From the NCBI GenBank assembly GCA_022495005.1, contig JAGYXB010000462.1, forward strand, positions 186,001 to 250,000: DNA of 64,000 nt. Reading direction: 5' to 3'. The notes under the pieces were generated by a model, which did no database searches, was not told where the DNA came from, and saw only the letters and a list, made by a program, of their open reading frames with translations. This DNA comes from Rhyacophila brunnea (Eukaryota; Arthropoda; Insecta; Trichoptera; Rhyacophilidae). Shown here one piece after another: positions 21,672 to 35,050 of the stretch; the stretch's first letter is position 1; the number at the start of each line of letters is the position of its first letter. A program made the translations under genes and the position numbers.

Positions 21672-21679
21672 CTTTTATA
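21672..21679 (-). promoter_or_regulatory. TATA box of the secreted-protein gene
   Basis: On the minus strand TATAAAAG stands 56 bp upstream of the predicted ATG at 21616. Transcription would start near 21645 ('attcattcacc'), leaving a short 5' UTR of about 30 nt. A perfect TATA box at this spacing supports exon 1 as a real first exon. Confidence 0.65.
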
Positions 21680-21719
21680 TGTTGCCATAATACGCCACAG
21701 TATCATTTCTTTAACTGAA

Positions 21720-22280
21720 AATGGTTCCGTACACTTGAATAAACATTTGAATAATATAGATATTTTATTAAAGTCTTCCGCATATTTTCTTGGTTGGATA
21801 TTGGAAAACGTTTAATGAGCCGAAGTTCATATTATTATTTTCAACAGTAAATATACAAATATTGTACATACTTGTTAATTAAAAAATACTATAGAGAAGT
21901 ATGAGTTGAGCGAGTAGTCAGTAAATATCATAAAATACTATTTATCGTTGATCCACAAAATACCTATTGAAGTTCTTTTCATTATACTTGGGTAATAAAC
22001 ACGTAAATACATTATTACTACGATTACGAAATCAACACTATATTCTTATTTCAATGCTCAACAAATTTTCTTATAATTTCTTATTAGAAGTCGACATAAA
22101 AGTATGATAGGTATTACTTTCAAATTTTTTTGCATTGATTCATTGATTGAGGATGGTAAACGTAGGAAAACTACAATGGGATGAACATAAATTATCATCA
22201 CATTACGTGCTGTCACGCAGACAAATTTAGTCTATATATTCCGTAGAATATTTTGAATGATTACTATCTCTATACATTCA
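21720..22280. other. AT-rich DNA upstream of the secreted-protein gene, no gene seen
   Basis: Beyond the proximal promoter I see no exon, repeat end or RNA gene. Confidence 0.4.
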
Positions 22281-22400
22281 ATGATAGAAAGTAACAGCTC
22301 GACTAATTCGTCGGATTGGGATGAGATCGAAACCGTGGTTTCTTTTGAAATTATTGACGAACAAAATAATAAAGCGAACAGGGCATGGGCCATAATATAA
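22281..22400 (+). CDS. Short acidic ORF, possible first exon or remnant
   Basis: A 39-codon frame starting at an ATG (MIESNSSTNSSDWDEIET, ending NKANRAWAII) followed by TAA. Composition is unlike the AT-driven chance ORFs around it: Ser/Asp/Glu-rich N-terminus, then a more basic end. Such acidic starts are seen in some transposase N-termini, but nothing downstream supports a family. It may be chance. Confidence 0.2.
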   Translation: MIESNSSTNSSDWDEIETVVSFEIIDEQNNKANRAWAII

Positions 22401-22819
22401 ATTTAATAAAAAAAAACGAAAAGAACTGGGAAAATATTTTTATTCTATTTTTTAAAAACCAAATAACAATTCGATTTTTTACACGGTCTTGTTGAAAACG
22501 ATATCAAAAAAGAAACCACCAAATTTTCAGAAGCCATTAGTAATGAAGAACGATTACCTGTTTGTTTATGGTATGTAATGGGTAAATAACCAAATAACCA
22601 TACAACACGTACGAAGCTAAAATTGTGCATTATTTTTTAATATACATTTTAATTAACTGTCTTTATATTCAATGATTAATTTACAACATTTAAGTATGTA
22701 ACATTCTTTTATTGAACATACATAATTTGAAAACACTTCTGAGAAATATAATATAACCAATAGAAAATAATTAAATAAGTCCTGCTTTGAAGATTAATTC
22801 GACTGTTCGGACAAAAATA

Positions 22820-23230
22820 ATCGTTTGATCTATCACTAGGAGGGCCCCGACCAAAGGTTTGGCTTCCCTGCCGTGCGAGATGGTGTTATCACGGGACGCT
22901 TTTTTGTCGGAGTAAGACGAATCGAGCCCATTTCTATGCGCTTATAAACCGATGATTTCTAAGAAGGGCCTCCGGCCTATTCGCGCCCAAGTTTACAGTT
23001 CGAAGCTTGGACAATTAACCCGCCCCGCACCTCTCACATACCGCGCCATCCGAGCGTGAAAATGCGCCTAGCCCTTAGATTTGTGATTGAGATAATGGTT
23101 CGGCAGTGGAGATTCTCCAGTGAAAGCAGAAGGGACCTCGGGCCACGCTTTGGCGTGGTCACGTGGATCCTCTCGACGCAAAAATGCTGGTCGCGCTTGT
23201 TTCGTATTATAAATTAGTGAATCCTTTTAC
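22820..23230. other. GC-rich patch of unknown origin
   Basis: Unlike its AT-rich flanks ('gagggccccgacc', 'gggcctccggcctattcgcgcc', 'cacgctttggcgtggtcacgtgg'). No frame with a recognisable motif. It directly precedes dispersed repeat copy 2 (23315-23645), as the GC-rich 12950-13090 precedes copy 1, so both may belong to one larger element. Confidence 0.4.
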
Positions 23231-23314
23231 CGATAATGTGTTAATATTTATTCCTATAACCACCCTAAAACACACATCGCGCCTCCGACAAAGTGCTTAG
23301 ACGTCAATTCTGCC

Positions 23315-23645
23315 AATGTGTAAACACGTCCACGTAAAAAAAATGCAAAGTGAAGTGTGATCCAGTTGAATGCCGTGTGCCCGCTAGCCACCAACATGCA
23401 TTGCGTAACCTCCGTCAATTTAACGTTACTTTATCTCAGTCATGCTGAACCCTTGTATTCCAAACTTGTATAATTTAGTGTAATTAAACATCTTATGTTT
23501 CATATTATACACGTTTCTGTGTTGTAATTTACCCTATCTGCCATGATGTCACACATAACCTCCAACCGAAGTAATGCTGATGAAGAATCCTACTAGCCTA
23601 CGTACATGTGAGTTCTTTCTTCCCGGTATTACTACCTACCAAACT
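23315..23645 (+). repeat. Dispersed repeat copy 2
   Basis: Same order and orientation as 13098-13440 (see there), about 10 kb away. Identity is high in the 'gttactttatctcagtcatg' block and lower elsewhere. Confidence 0.65.
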
Positions 23646-24164
23646 TTGCAAGTTAATAATCTCCTATATATTATTATCATACGACTTTTTCCGTTTTGGC
23701 GAGCGATTGTGTGCTTTATTTGTCATGTCCGATAGGTTCGAAAAAAATCCATTCCTTTATAATTCTTTATTTGGATATTTATATGTATTGAATGTGAGAA
23801 ATCGGTTGATCCCATAATAATTATATTTCCGTGAATTTGATGTTTCCACAATAGGTTTACGATTTGACACGCGACTTTATTTACCACGCACTCGATTGGG
23901 GAAAAAAATCACATGCTTTCCACAATACAATAATATTATGGTCATACAAATAGATTTCAAAATTAAAATGTGTTTTTGACAAATTAGTCTTAATCGCATC
24001 GACAGATACACATACTTTATTTTATTTAATCATGTTCCCGAGAGATTTTAATAACAAATTGATTCATAACATCGTCTCAAAAATTATGTCCCATTAACTG
24101 TTTTGTGAAATTTTATTCATTATGTATGTTAATTACTTAATAAATATTATATTTGTAGTGTCTA

Positions 24165-24560
24165 TATCAACGGGCCCCAGGAAAACCGCTGTAAGTCTAA
24201 AATAACAAATGTTCAGAGAGCAAAAAAAACTAAAATATTTACGCCATTAAATTCTGCATATGAAATGATTAAGTTTTTTCTTATCTTATTTAGGTAAATC
24301 AGATAGACCATTTTATGTTCTATATTTCTACCAAAGTTTAATGGTGATTAATTAATAAACAGCTGAAATAATTTCAAAATATCGTTTTTATTTGGAATAA
24401 TATTACGCGCTTGGTATTTTGACTTGATTCAACATGCTTTTGCGCGGACGAAATAGATTACAGACTCCGCATAACAGACTCATACTCTGAGATAGAACCT
24501 TGTTTTACGTCGCGTTTTTCTTACTCTATACGATTTTATTTAGTACAACTATATTTATAA
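24165..24560 (+). repeat. AT-rich repeat with GGGCCC terminus, copy 1
   Basis: It begins 'tatatcaacgggccccagg' and runs through 'gtaagtctaaaa', 'atgcttttgcgcggacgaaa' and 'ccttgttttacgtcgc'. It is repeated in direct orientation at 25300-25690. Its first 38 bp are the reverse complement of the ends at 43690 and 45805, so these may be opposite ends of one element family. Confidence 0.65.
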
Positions 24561-25299
24561 CGCTATATTTCTGAGGGAATGAATTTTAATTAAATAAGTA
24601 ATTACCATTTAAGAAAAAACATATGTACGGTTTAATACAATACTATAAATTACTAACTGCTATGCTTATTTGAGCATACATGTAGGTAATAAATAGCTAC
24701 TGGAATATATTCATGAAAATTTTTAGCACAGATATACCTAGTATCAAAGCATCATAATATTTGCAAAAATATAGATTTTCTAGTTTGAAAAACATCACTA
24801 CGTATTAACAAAACTAACGGAAATGTTATCTATACCTTACAATTAATAATGAGAGACAGTTTTATAACTTTCGTTCTCAGATAAGATCGCATTGAACTGT
24901 TCATCATCAGAAATCAAACTCCTTTAAAATCTTTAATAAATATACTAGGCTTGTATTACAAGCGCATTCGATAATTATGAGTAGGTAATTAATTACCTAT
25001 CGAAAATGGTATTGATACAGCATCTCAGCTAGTTATGTAAACAAGAGCAATTCATTTGTCAGTACCTACCTTCTATTTTCTTAAAGAGTATCCCTATTTG
25101 TACATCTAATGTTATAATACCTTTCTATAATAATTAAACAAGTCGGGACACTTCTTAGATTATAAAATTTCATATAAATTCTGACCATATTAATTATTTT
25201 CGTTTGTATTTTTTAATCTTTATCGTTGATATATGAATGTTATTGCCAATTATAATTGGAAAATAATATAAAAAGTGTTGACAATACAATATAATCAAT

Positions 25300-25690
25300 C
25301 TATATATCGACGGGCCCCAGAAAAACCACTATAAGTCTAAAATCACAAATGTTCAGGAGAGCGAAAAAACTAAAATTTTGACAGTTTTAAATTCATTCTA
25401 TAAAATGAGTAAGTTTTTTCCAATATGATTTGAGTTAATCGGAGAGATAATATTATAGTCTATATTCTCATCAAAATTGAATGATGATTAATTAATTAAA
25501 GCTGAGATAATGTCCAAAAAGTGTTTTTATTTGGAATAATATTACGCACTTGATATTACGACTCGACTCAACATGCTTTTGCGCGGACGAAATAGATTAC
25601 TGGCTCCGCATAACAGACTCATATTCTGAGACAGAACCTTGTTTTACGTCGCATTTTTCTTACTCTATACGATTTTATTAATTACAACTA
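25300..25690 (+). repeat. AT-rich repeat with GGGCCC terminus, copy 2
   Basis: Direct repeat of 24165-24560, starting 'tatatcgacgggccccag', 1.13 kb downstream. The DNA between (24580-24850) is itself related to 26215-26460 and partly to 34440-34830, giving a mosaic of old diverged repeats. Confidence 0.65.
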
Positions 25691-27776
25691 TAGTTATAAC
25701 GCTCTTTTACGGAAAAATCGCAATTGCGCAATATTTAACTCGAAATAGTACAGCGTGTCTATAAAATCTTAACAAGGAATATAGGAACATATTGATATAT
25801 ATTTTTTTATACGGAGTTTTTATAATTTAAAAGTATTTAAGTATGTTTTTTTTTATTTTTTTGCAAATTATTATTGATATTTTTATGAATAATGAGAATA
25901 TGTACATTACGAAACAATAAACATTCAGAAAAAATGTTAATAATGGAATAATAAAGAAGTTATGAGGTAATTAATACATAACACTACTAACTACACGATG
26001 AATAAAATATCTATTTTTTATACCTACTTCGTACCAAAATTTTCATTAAAATATAGAATAGATAGAAAAACAATATAATGTTAATGTTAATATCACTGGA
26101 AAAATTTTAATTTACTTAATTAATATTCGATACAATTATCGAAACCAGAGAGATAATATATTTTATTAAATACATCATTCTAAGTTCGTTAATAGTTTAC
26201 GTAAAGGATATACTGAGTGAATGGCTATCAATTAAATTAGTAATTATCACTTTAGAATACACGTAATTATTATTGTTCAATTCAAAAATACAAAGATATT
26301 AAATAACTAGTGGAATATAATATTATTCATAACAATTTGGCACAAATGTACCTACCGAAGCATCAAAATGTTGGAAAAAATATGTATAGGTTTATTAGTT
26401 TCAAAAAATTTACTACTAATAAAACTAACGAAAGTGTTATTTATAACCTAATAAGTATTATTTAAGGTGATGTCTCTAGGTAAAGTTGTTATCGAAAAAT
26501 AGCTAGAAAAGTTTATTAATCGGTAAATATATATTCAAAAGTAATGAGAAAAATAAAATAAAAAATTAAGATGTATCGTGGAGTTCTATATACCAAAAAT
26601 ACTTGTCAAATTCGGTACATTTCTATCGGGTGGTAAGAATTAATGACATAAGATTAATTATCAAAATTACGATAAAAATATACGTAAATCTATTACCTAG
26701 CGAAACGCTAAACGTAAATTGGAATTTATTATATCCTTATATCTTTTTTTTTAATTTAAAAAACATCGATTTAGAGGTTAGAAAGCATGCAATTAAAACC
26801 GAAAAATCTCGGTTTAGACGCAATTTATCGCAAAAAACGTTTAGCGTTTCTATTAAAAATATTATTTATTAATTTTTATGGCAGTTATTTAAAGTTAATC
26901 TTGTAATTTTTGTATATTAACAAATCGATAGAAATCGAATCCATAATAATTGCTCAAATTGGCAACATGTTGACAACACTTAGCCGACGCTTGGCCGTAT
27001 GGTGCTGCCGTCGTGGAATTATTTGGAAACAAAATATCTCCATACAAAATACACACACAACCATAACATGACGTTGAAAATGAAACTCACACATAGACAA
27101 GACAAAATAACATTTTTCTCTGAACATTGGCAAAAATCAGTTTGTGGATTAAACTTTTAGGCGAAATTGCCATATGAATAAAAGTAACTTAACAAATTAA
27201 ATTTACAATATTTACTTAATATACGTAGGAACCTGCCTATATTCAAAATTTGATACTGAAAATTATTTTCAATTAGTATTTGCTTAAATTACAACTGTTT
27301 TTTACTATTATTTATGATAAAAATAAACAAATCTCGCATTTTGACACATGGCAGCACCGTCAATGATCACGCTCTTTCGGCAATCGGCAATCAATTTTTG
27401 TTTTTTATTAATTAATTGTAATAATTGTAATTAATTATAAATTAATTGACTAATCAGTAACATTTTCGTTACTTAGTAGGTCGTGTGATTATTGATTGAT
27501 TTTTGGTGAAGAAATCACACATTGTATGATTTTCTGCAACCAAAATTATTTTGTTAGGTTATGTTGTAGTTACTGACATTTGGCGTGTTTTAATTCTTGT
27601 TTTATGCATTTTTATATAATTTATGTTACTCAGTGCAAATTACGTGATATTGTTGTGATAAATTATATTGTGAGTGTCAGTATAGTTTAATTAAATAGTG
27701 AATACCAGAGGTGTGGGATAAGTGAATATAAATTTTTGTTACATATTGATCTAGTACCTATATTTTATTAATAATT
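25691..27776. other. AT-rich repeats and intergenic DNA, no gene seen
   Basis: Includes a diverged repeat (26215-26460), an isolated 14-bp perfect inverted pair ('gaaacgctaaacgt' at 26702 and its complement at 26837) and, at 27000 and 27350, a short inverted 'ggtgctgcc/ggcagcacc'. No exon recognised. Confidence 0.4.
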
Positions 27777-30428
27777 ATGGATGTGCCATGTGTAAGTGTT
27801 AAAAAATATAAGTCCTACACTAGAAAAAATACAAAACTATCTAAAACTACCAAAATATTGATGGAAAGTCGTGATGAATACTTTAGGAAACGGAAGTTAG
27901 TATCATCTAACACAGCCGTTGCTTGTGAACCAATTCCGGTGATAAATAGTGATGTATCCATCTCGGATGACCCAGACAATCTTCCAGTATTGACAGATGA
28001 GCACAATCATTGTGTGAGACTTGAGAGTTGTGAAGACATTCAGAGCTGTTGGCCGAAAAAATTGAAAACGTATTCGAAAACGACCGGACCTAAACCATCG
28101 GTTATCGAACCTGTTCCGGTAATATATAATGATTTGGATATAACCATCACAGATGATTCGGACAATCTACCACCTTTGGTCGTTGAGTACAATTGTGTCG
28201 ACGAAGACATCCAGAGCTATATGCCTTCTGGCAGACGCATCGTCGACATTGGATACCTGTTTAAACAGATGGAACAAGTCTTTAGTCATCCGTTAAAATG
28301 CACTGGAGGAAAAATGGTCCTAAAAAGAGAAACAAGAGACGGTATTAAGTCAACATTGCATTTTGAGTGCAGGTGTTGTGAGAAAACAGCGTCAGTATTA
28401 ACTGAACCACAAACGTCTACGATTAATACATCATTTGTTTGGGGATCTTTAAATATCGGGATTGGTTACAGTCAGGCACAGGAATTATGCGGTATTGTGG
28501 AAATTCCATTCATGTCTTCGGGAACGTTCCAAAGGCATAAAAAAAAAGTTGGCCAGTCATGGAAAACTCATTTGTGTGATCAAATGTCGAAGGATATAGA
28601 GATCGAGAGACAGTTGGCTATAGAAAATAATGAAATTGATGAAAAACACCCCTATATAATGGTCATTGTTGACTGAGGTTGGTCAAAAAGGAGTTATGGC
28701 CATAGTTTTTCTGCCAAATCCGGAGTGGTATGCATCATCGGTAAACGAACAGGAAAACTTCTTTACCTAGGTGTTAAGAACAAATATTGCCACATTTGCA
28801 TCATGGCAGCCAATGAAAAAAAGCCAGCTAAGAAACATGAGTGTAATATATCTTTTTCTGGACAATCGACAGGCATGGAGCAAACCATTGTAGTTGAGGG
28901 ACTAAATTATATTTTTGACAAACATCAAGTATGGGTAAAATTTTTAATAGGGGATGGTGATTCAAGTGTATTTGCTAGGGTGCGTGAGAGAGCACCGTTT
29001 GGGTATAAAATTTAAAAAATGGAATGCGCGAATCACATGGTCAAATGCTACACTAGCAAACTTTATACGATGGTTAATAACGTGAAATACGATACGAAAA
29101 GCCGAAGTTTATTGCGGAAGGAGATTAAACGTCTCAAAAGTGCTGCACGATGCGCTATAAAACGATGCGAAGGCAATATCACTCAGTTAAAGTTGGATTT
29201 GAAAAATGGACCCAATCATGTATTTGGCGAACACTCTGAGTGCCGTGCAGATTACTGCAAGAAGACACATCCTGATGTAAACAATGTACCATATTTGGAA
29301 AAATCTTTGATGATGAAAGGTATACGCCTCCATCTAGACGGAATAATTCAAAAAGCTGATAGACTGGTAACGAATGTTACCACAAACTCGGCAGAAAATT
29401 ATATGTCATTGGTGAGCAAATTGACAGGTGGAAAAAAAGTTGATTTCTCCAGAGGCACTAGTTATAAGTGTAGATGTTATGGTGCTGGACTAGCTCATTC
29501 GCTGGGGTCAGCACATATTTTAGGTATGCATAAAAATATAACCGGTATGTCTCCTAGTCAAATAATTAAAAGTGTTGTTATTAGTCGGCTAAATCGTCAA
29601 AATCGTCTTAAGGCGAGACGTTTAGATTTCACTTCCAGGTATAAAAAACCAACTGTCCCTGTAAGCAACCAAGCTGACTGTGAATATGGCCCGCATGCTG
29701 CCGATTCAGATATTCCACAGTTAGACTTACAGGAGAAAATGAAAGAAATTTTGGAATCTTTACAGGCTGGGGTTTCTTGCGATACAGATTGTAAGCAATT
29801 GCAGTTGGCTACAGTAGGGCAAAGTGAAAATTATTTGTGGATTGATGCCAGGCATAAACGTTTGACAGCATCTAAGTTTGGGAATATTTTCAAAATGAGA
29901 AATACGACACCACGGCATAATACTGTTAAAAATATGCTTTTCCCAAGTGATATTGTGACAAAGGATATAATGTATGGCAGGAAGAATGAACTCACTGCTA
30001 TTGCCTTATATGAAGCAAAAAACAAAGTCACTGTTATGCCTTGTGGTCTTTTTGTAAGAACGGAATTCCCATTTTTAGGAGCAAGCCCTGACGGTTTAAT
30101 TGGAGAAAATGGGTTGATTGAAGTTAAATGTCTTCCGTCCATCGGTTCCAAACCAATTTTAGAGGCAGCATTACAAAATAATATATTATGTTTAACTATT
30201 GTGAACTCCGTACTTAACTTAAAAGAATCACATAATTATTGGTTTCAAATACAGGGACAGTTGTACATTGCGAAGAAGGAATACTGTGATTTAATTGTAT
30301 ATGCCGACAGTGGAATCGAAATCATACGACTTTTGCCAGATCCACAGTTTGAGACACGTGTTCTACCGCGTTTGATAAGTTTTTATAATGATTGCCTTCT
30401 TCCAGAATTAGCTGATAGCCGTATATAA
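27777..30428 (+). pseudogene. Mutator-like transposase domain plus YqaJ nuclease protein, two nonsense codons
   Basis: One frame of 884 codons from ATG 27777, broken only by TGA at 28674 and TAA at 29013. N-terminal part: Lys/Ser-rich, then a Mutator-like DDE domain (SFVWGSLNIGIGYSQAQ; the Asp of MVIVD just before the TGA, followed by GWSKRSYGHSFSAK; FLIGDGDSSV; ECANHMVKCYTSK). C-terminal part: YqaJ-type exonuclease fold with the RLTASKFG, YGRKNE, GASPDGLI, LIEVKC and FQIQGQLYIAKKEYCDL blocks, holding the metal-binding Asp, Glu and Lys. Such two-domain proteins are multicopy in insect genomes and are thought to be mobile or mobile-derived. No terminal repeats were found. The rest of the frame is open, so inactivation looks recent. 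Confidence 0.8.
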
Positions 30429-30552
30429 CGGGGTATGAGAATTCGCGAACCTGAGTTTATATTAAATAATTTGCAAACTAAAGCGAAGAAAATAAAAAAG
30501 TAATTTATGTTGACTTCTGATATAATTCTCGCTATAAATATGTCATAGTTTT

Positions 30553-31235
30553 CCTTGACATTTGGACATGGAATTTCGCGTATCCATAAAACTGATAGAC
30601 TACGTAGTGCGCTCTTAGAAATCACAAAGGCCTACCGATCAACTTCAACGGACGCGCTTCCGGTCCTGGCCGCATTCTTCCACTTGACCTGCACATACAG
30701 GTCAGCGGTCCGTCAACGAAACTCCTCAAAGGTGAGGAGGCCGTTGTTGGTGACTTTCACCTTGCCCCGCCTCCTCGGCTTGTTGCTGAAAAAGTAACCT
30801 GACTATACGTCTATTGACGCTTGACGCGGCATAGAAGACCTGGCAGCGACGGTGGAATGAATCAACCAAGGACCGGCACACATTTTAATTTTTTCCAGAC
30901 ATTAAATGGCGATTGGAGATAACCAAATATCTGACTCCTGACCATCACACCGATCAATTTGTGATTGGACACGGTGGGTTTGCTGGCAAGCTCTTTGAGC
31001 TTGGACTTGTAAACCGTCCGACATGTCCATGCGGAGGGGTAATTCAGGATGCCAACCACATCCTCTGGGAATGTCTTAGAATGTGATCCGAACGGGAGGA
31101 GATGCTCAGGTCGGTCCAACCAGCTGTTGGGCCCATCGGGCCGTCCGACTTGGTTGCTACTAAGGCCAATTATCCTGCATTTAAAAAATTTGCGGCGTCT
31201 TACTGCGGGCGTGAAGATCTCTACACGTAATTTTT
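30553..31235 (+). pseudogene. R1-type reverse transcriptase C-terminal scrap
   Basis: ALLEITKAYRSTSTDALPVLA matches the LTKAYRTTSTDALAVLAG block of the R1-type copies; after frameshifts it resumes at 31020-31235 with CGGVIQDANHILWEC and GPIGPSDLVATKANYPAF. It is 5'-truncated and decayed, and begins about 120 bp after the YqaJ-type frame. Confidence 0.75.
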
Positions 31236-31239
31236 GCTG

Positions 31240-32655
31240 TTCGTATGATTAGCTTCATTATTTTTTTATATATACAATAGAATTATTTTTATTTTAATAA
31301 ATTCCTTGCGCTCGTCTTTCCCCGGAACTTTGCATTAGAAAGTAACTTCTTTAAACTCAATCAGAGCTCACTTTGAGCGTAGCAACCTTAGTCCTAGGTA
31401 TCTTTTCCTAGGGCATTCCCAGTCTAAAACTGAACTAGATGCTTCACATCAACCAATGTAGGGCCACGTGATGGCTCGAGGGTTAACTTCAATAATATTG
31501 CTTATTATATATACTTCATTAGAATAAACAACTTCTTTTGTAGCTGTTTATGCATGCCATGCTTGTTTCGTGGATTTTCACGATGGTTTTCAGATTTTTC
31601 GTGTTCTATGCTTATAACGATATCTCATAATTATTATTAATTTACAATGCTATACAGTGTAACCAATGATTTATTATATTCTAAAATGTTTTAATGAAAA
31701 TAACTAGTGGAACTTATTTATATAATTATATACCATATATAGTTAGTTTAGTTAGTGGTTATTTTGGTTTCTTTGGCAATTCTTCCAGAATATATTCCTA
31801 GAATTGTTGGACTTGAGCGATAATAAAAAGCATTTCTAATCTACGCATGTGTTTTACTATTATACATGTTTTCCTGATATCGTCGCCTTGGAAGTGAATA
31901 GAGCTTCACGGATGTCATTTGTGTATTAGATTGGTTAGCAAATTTGATGGAAATACATGTTCCTGTAAAAAAATCAGTTATTTTTCTTCACCATAATAAT
32001 AATTATAACCAATAAGTATTTTAAAAATGGTTTGGTCAAATAAAAACGTTTTTGAATTTTGTGTGGATTACCTCTATTCACTTCCAAGGTGAAGATATTC
32101 ACCAAGATTTATTTTCAACACGTCTAGTATTCTCAATACTTTCTATAACCTGATTCCTAAACCTAAACAATTTTTCACAAACATGTGTTTGGATCCAGCG
32201 TGTCTATTCCTTAGACTATGTACGCAAGACGCTTCCCGCTGCTATCTAAGGAAGGTTTGTATCGAATTGTTGTAATTGTTACAATAAGTGCTATGTTTTA
32301 ACAGCACTTTTCTTGGCAAAGCTAAACTTTCGTGCGAGATGACTGTTTAGACCACGGGTTCCCAACCTCGGAACGCGACGTGTTTTCTGTGGGGTCGCCA
32401 GCTTATAAAGTTAACTAAAAAAAAATTCACTATGATGCAATTTTTATTTTGGGCAGAGAGGTGGTGGCGTTTCATTGCTGTACGCTCCGACCGAGCAGAC
32501 AGTATATCTGTTGTTGACTGTCACTTTGCTGCAGCTATTGACGTCGTTATTATTCGATTACGGTGAAATGGGTCATTTTTCACTGTTTGTTGCGTGTATT
32601 TTCCACCGCGATCGTCTCGCGATGCATATTATTCGTTCTTTTCATACTCTGAAAA
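31240..32655. other. AT-rich, no gene; hAT-like terminus near 32350
   Basis: No exon recognised. 'accacgggttcccaacctcgg' at about 32351-32371 resembles hAT termini (C-rich 'ggttcccaacc'), without a partner end. 'aaaataactagtggaac' at about 31693 recurs at 33983 and, in variant form, at 26304. Confidence 0.35.
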
Positions 32656-32659
32656 CTTG

Positions 32660-33985
32660 CCAGTTGATAATTGTATAACCATCATTGGTGACTTCAATTT
32701 GTATTCATCTCATTTTTTATCCTGTATGAATCTCAAGCAGTTTTCAGAGATAAGAAATTGAGATACCCGGGGTTCCAGTGGCTAGCTCAGGTGTCCATCG
32801 AACCCCGGATTCACAAAAAAAAGATAAAAAAAGGATTTATATTTGTTGGTAAAATTAAATAAAACACTAAGTCTTTCTCGTGCGGTCTTAGCGCTATATA
32901 TTTTAATATTTGGTTGGACAACGTTACTTTATAGTCCATTACATATTTTGTTTTTACAATTAGTTACGCAGGTCCGTACACGGTTTACAAAGGACGCTTA
33001 CTAACTTTCTTTTTCAAATTCCCCGTACCTCGCCGTCCAGCAAAAAGGACTCTCGTGATTGGCCAAATTTTATCGCGTGATGCTTTTGATTTGACGAATT
33101 ACGAGGACCACCCCGGCGCAGGCGCGTGGAGATTTTAACGTTGCTGGCAAGCACGGCAAAATTTATTATATATGAATACTTATATTTAGTCTTAAAATTA
33201 TCTCTCTCATCCATCATCATTTAAACTTTTTAAATCAAATTAAATTTATCTTAATTACACCTCCGCCCAGTATGTGATTTTCACACACCGGACGAAGGCC
33301 TTTACTATATGAATAAAAAAAAATTACGTAGTTGAGCAAGGAATCAGATTAGATGTTTTATGAAGCCGTTTCTAGAGGTCAGGGTTACGTTTCGACTTAT
33401 GACTACTAAATGCATATTTTACACCGGGAGAAGCCCGCCTGTGACAGGGGTGTATCAAAATGTGAAATCGCGAATTTTAGACTTAGTTTTGGCGGATTCA
33501 GATTGTTGTGTACCGGTACATGCCTGTGCCGACCCACTTATACCTGAAGATGCATAATATCACCCTGCACTCTCAATAGATTTGCCATTAAATTCTTTAC
33601 GGTTCACAAATAGTCGTATTCAACATCATAATGTTGGAAATGGAGACAGTGAATGTACTGAATCGAAGTTTATTAATAATAATTTGTGGAACTTCTTTAA
33701 GGGCGACCTATTGCATATGTATTACGAATTTCAGAATATTGATTGGGAAATTTTATATTCGATTAGTGGCGTCAATGCTGCAGTGAAGGTATTTTACCAA
33801 TGTATATATAATGTATTATTTGACAATTATATTTTATTTTCTTATATCATATCACGTGTATTATATCAAATCTTGTGACATTGTCAATGTTATCAATGGA
33901 ATCCAGTTTTTACTCTTGGCAGACGATTTAAAATTATATGTGTCAATTCACAGTGAATTAGATTGTCACATATTACAAAATAACT
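32660..33985 (+). pseudogene. Jockey-type ORF2 remnant with an insertion
   Basis: Endonuclease pieces: TIIGDFNLYSS at 32678-32710, then (after about 680 bp of unrelated DNA) SRILDLVLADSD at about 33470 with LIPEDA and a following NIDWEILYSISGVNAAVKVF stretch. After a large deletion an RT piece follows (FLLLADDLKLY, 33915-33947). Each block aligns in order with the Jockey-type frame at 37687-40454. The inserted DNA (about 32762-33445) starts with a 9-bp hairpin (CCGGGGTTC at 32767, GAACCCCGG at 32800) and is of unknown type. Confidence 0.7.
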
Positions 33986-34302
33986 AGTGGAACTTTTTTA
34001 TATTATAATAAGTGAACGTAATTCCATAAACAACGTTTTTTGTGTAATTGAATTTGATCAAATTATATACCTACCTACAATATATTATAATATACTATTA
34101 TACTATCATTAAAATGTCAATACGATATAATAAAATATTGTATTTATTTAAAAAAAATAATAATTATTTGAATAAGTATATATATAATAATATTATAGTA
34201 AGTAGAATATTATATTCTTATAATATGTAAATGAATTTTTGTCTAGCGATTTTTTTCATCTGGCAATTTAATCATACTTGCAACTTATTATGGTAACTTA
34301 CT

Positions 34303-34427
34303 GCCATCTGGTTGGAATTGACCAAAGTTTTTAGTAACAGATTTTTAGAAAATCATGGTAGATAAATATAAATAGATGGCGTAAAAGTCACATTATATGT
34401 GTTATTTAGGCCAAAGACATCGCCTTA
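34303..34427 (+). repeat. Short dispersed element, copy 1
   Basis: It runs 'gccatctggttgg', 'gaccaaagtttttagtaa', 'agatggcg', 'ccaaagacatcgcctta'. The same sequence in inverse orientation lies at 59089-59218. A non-autonomous element is likely; ends are not defined. Confidence 0.6.
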
Positions 34428-35050
34428 AAGACAGCTTAATTCACTTCACATCAAATGAGATCGCATTATTAAACTGTTCATCAGCAGAAATCAAATTCAT
34501 ATAAAATTTATACTATAGGCTTGTATTACATACACATTCTATAATCACGATTAGATAATTACCTATCTAAAATAATATTGATACAACATTATGTAGTTTT
34601 TATGTAACAAGAGTGATTACTTTGTCAGTACCTACCTTCTATTCTCTTTGTAGAGCATTCCAATTTTTGCATCATATTATTATCTTTCTGCAATTGAGCT
34701 TGTAAAATTGTAATTATAAGCTTATAAATGCTGATCATCTTAACTATCATTGTGTTTTTTAATGTTTATTGTGGATATGAGTTTAATTACCGATTAATAA
34801 ACATAGATGATTATATTTTATTGACAACATAAATCATGAAACATAAGTAGAAGTACGTCTGAATTGAACTCAGTTACGTTAATTAATACGAGGTGTCATG
34901 ATTGCATTTTAATATATTTGGAAAGTTAAAATAAGTATGTACATCCCCAACATTGTAATATTTAGTTTAAAAATTTAAATAATCGTGGTGCGAATCTGCA
35001 TTTTTTCTAAATGGTTGGCTTTTGATCGATATAAAAAAATGTATAACTCC

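Noticed and set aside
20909..21718. Three consecutive ORFs of 72-92 codons
   Set aside because: AT-driven frames; one overlaps intron 1 and the antisense of exon 1 of the micro-exon gene, and part is a diverged repeat of 19040-19100.
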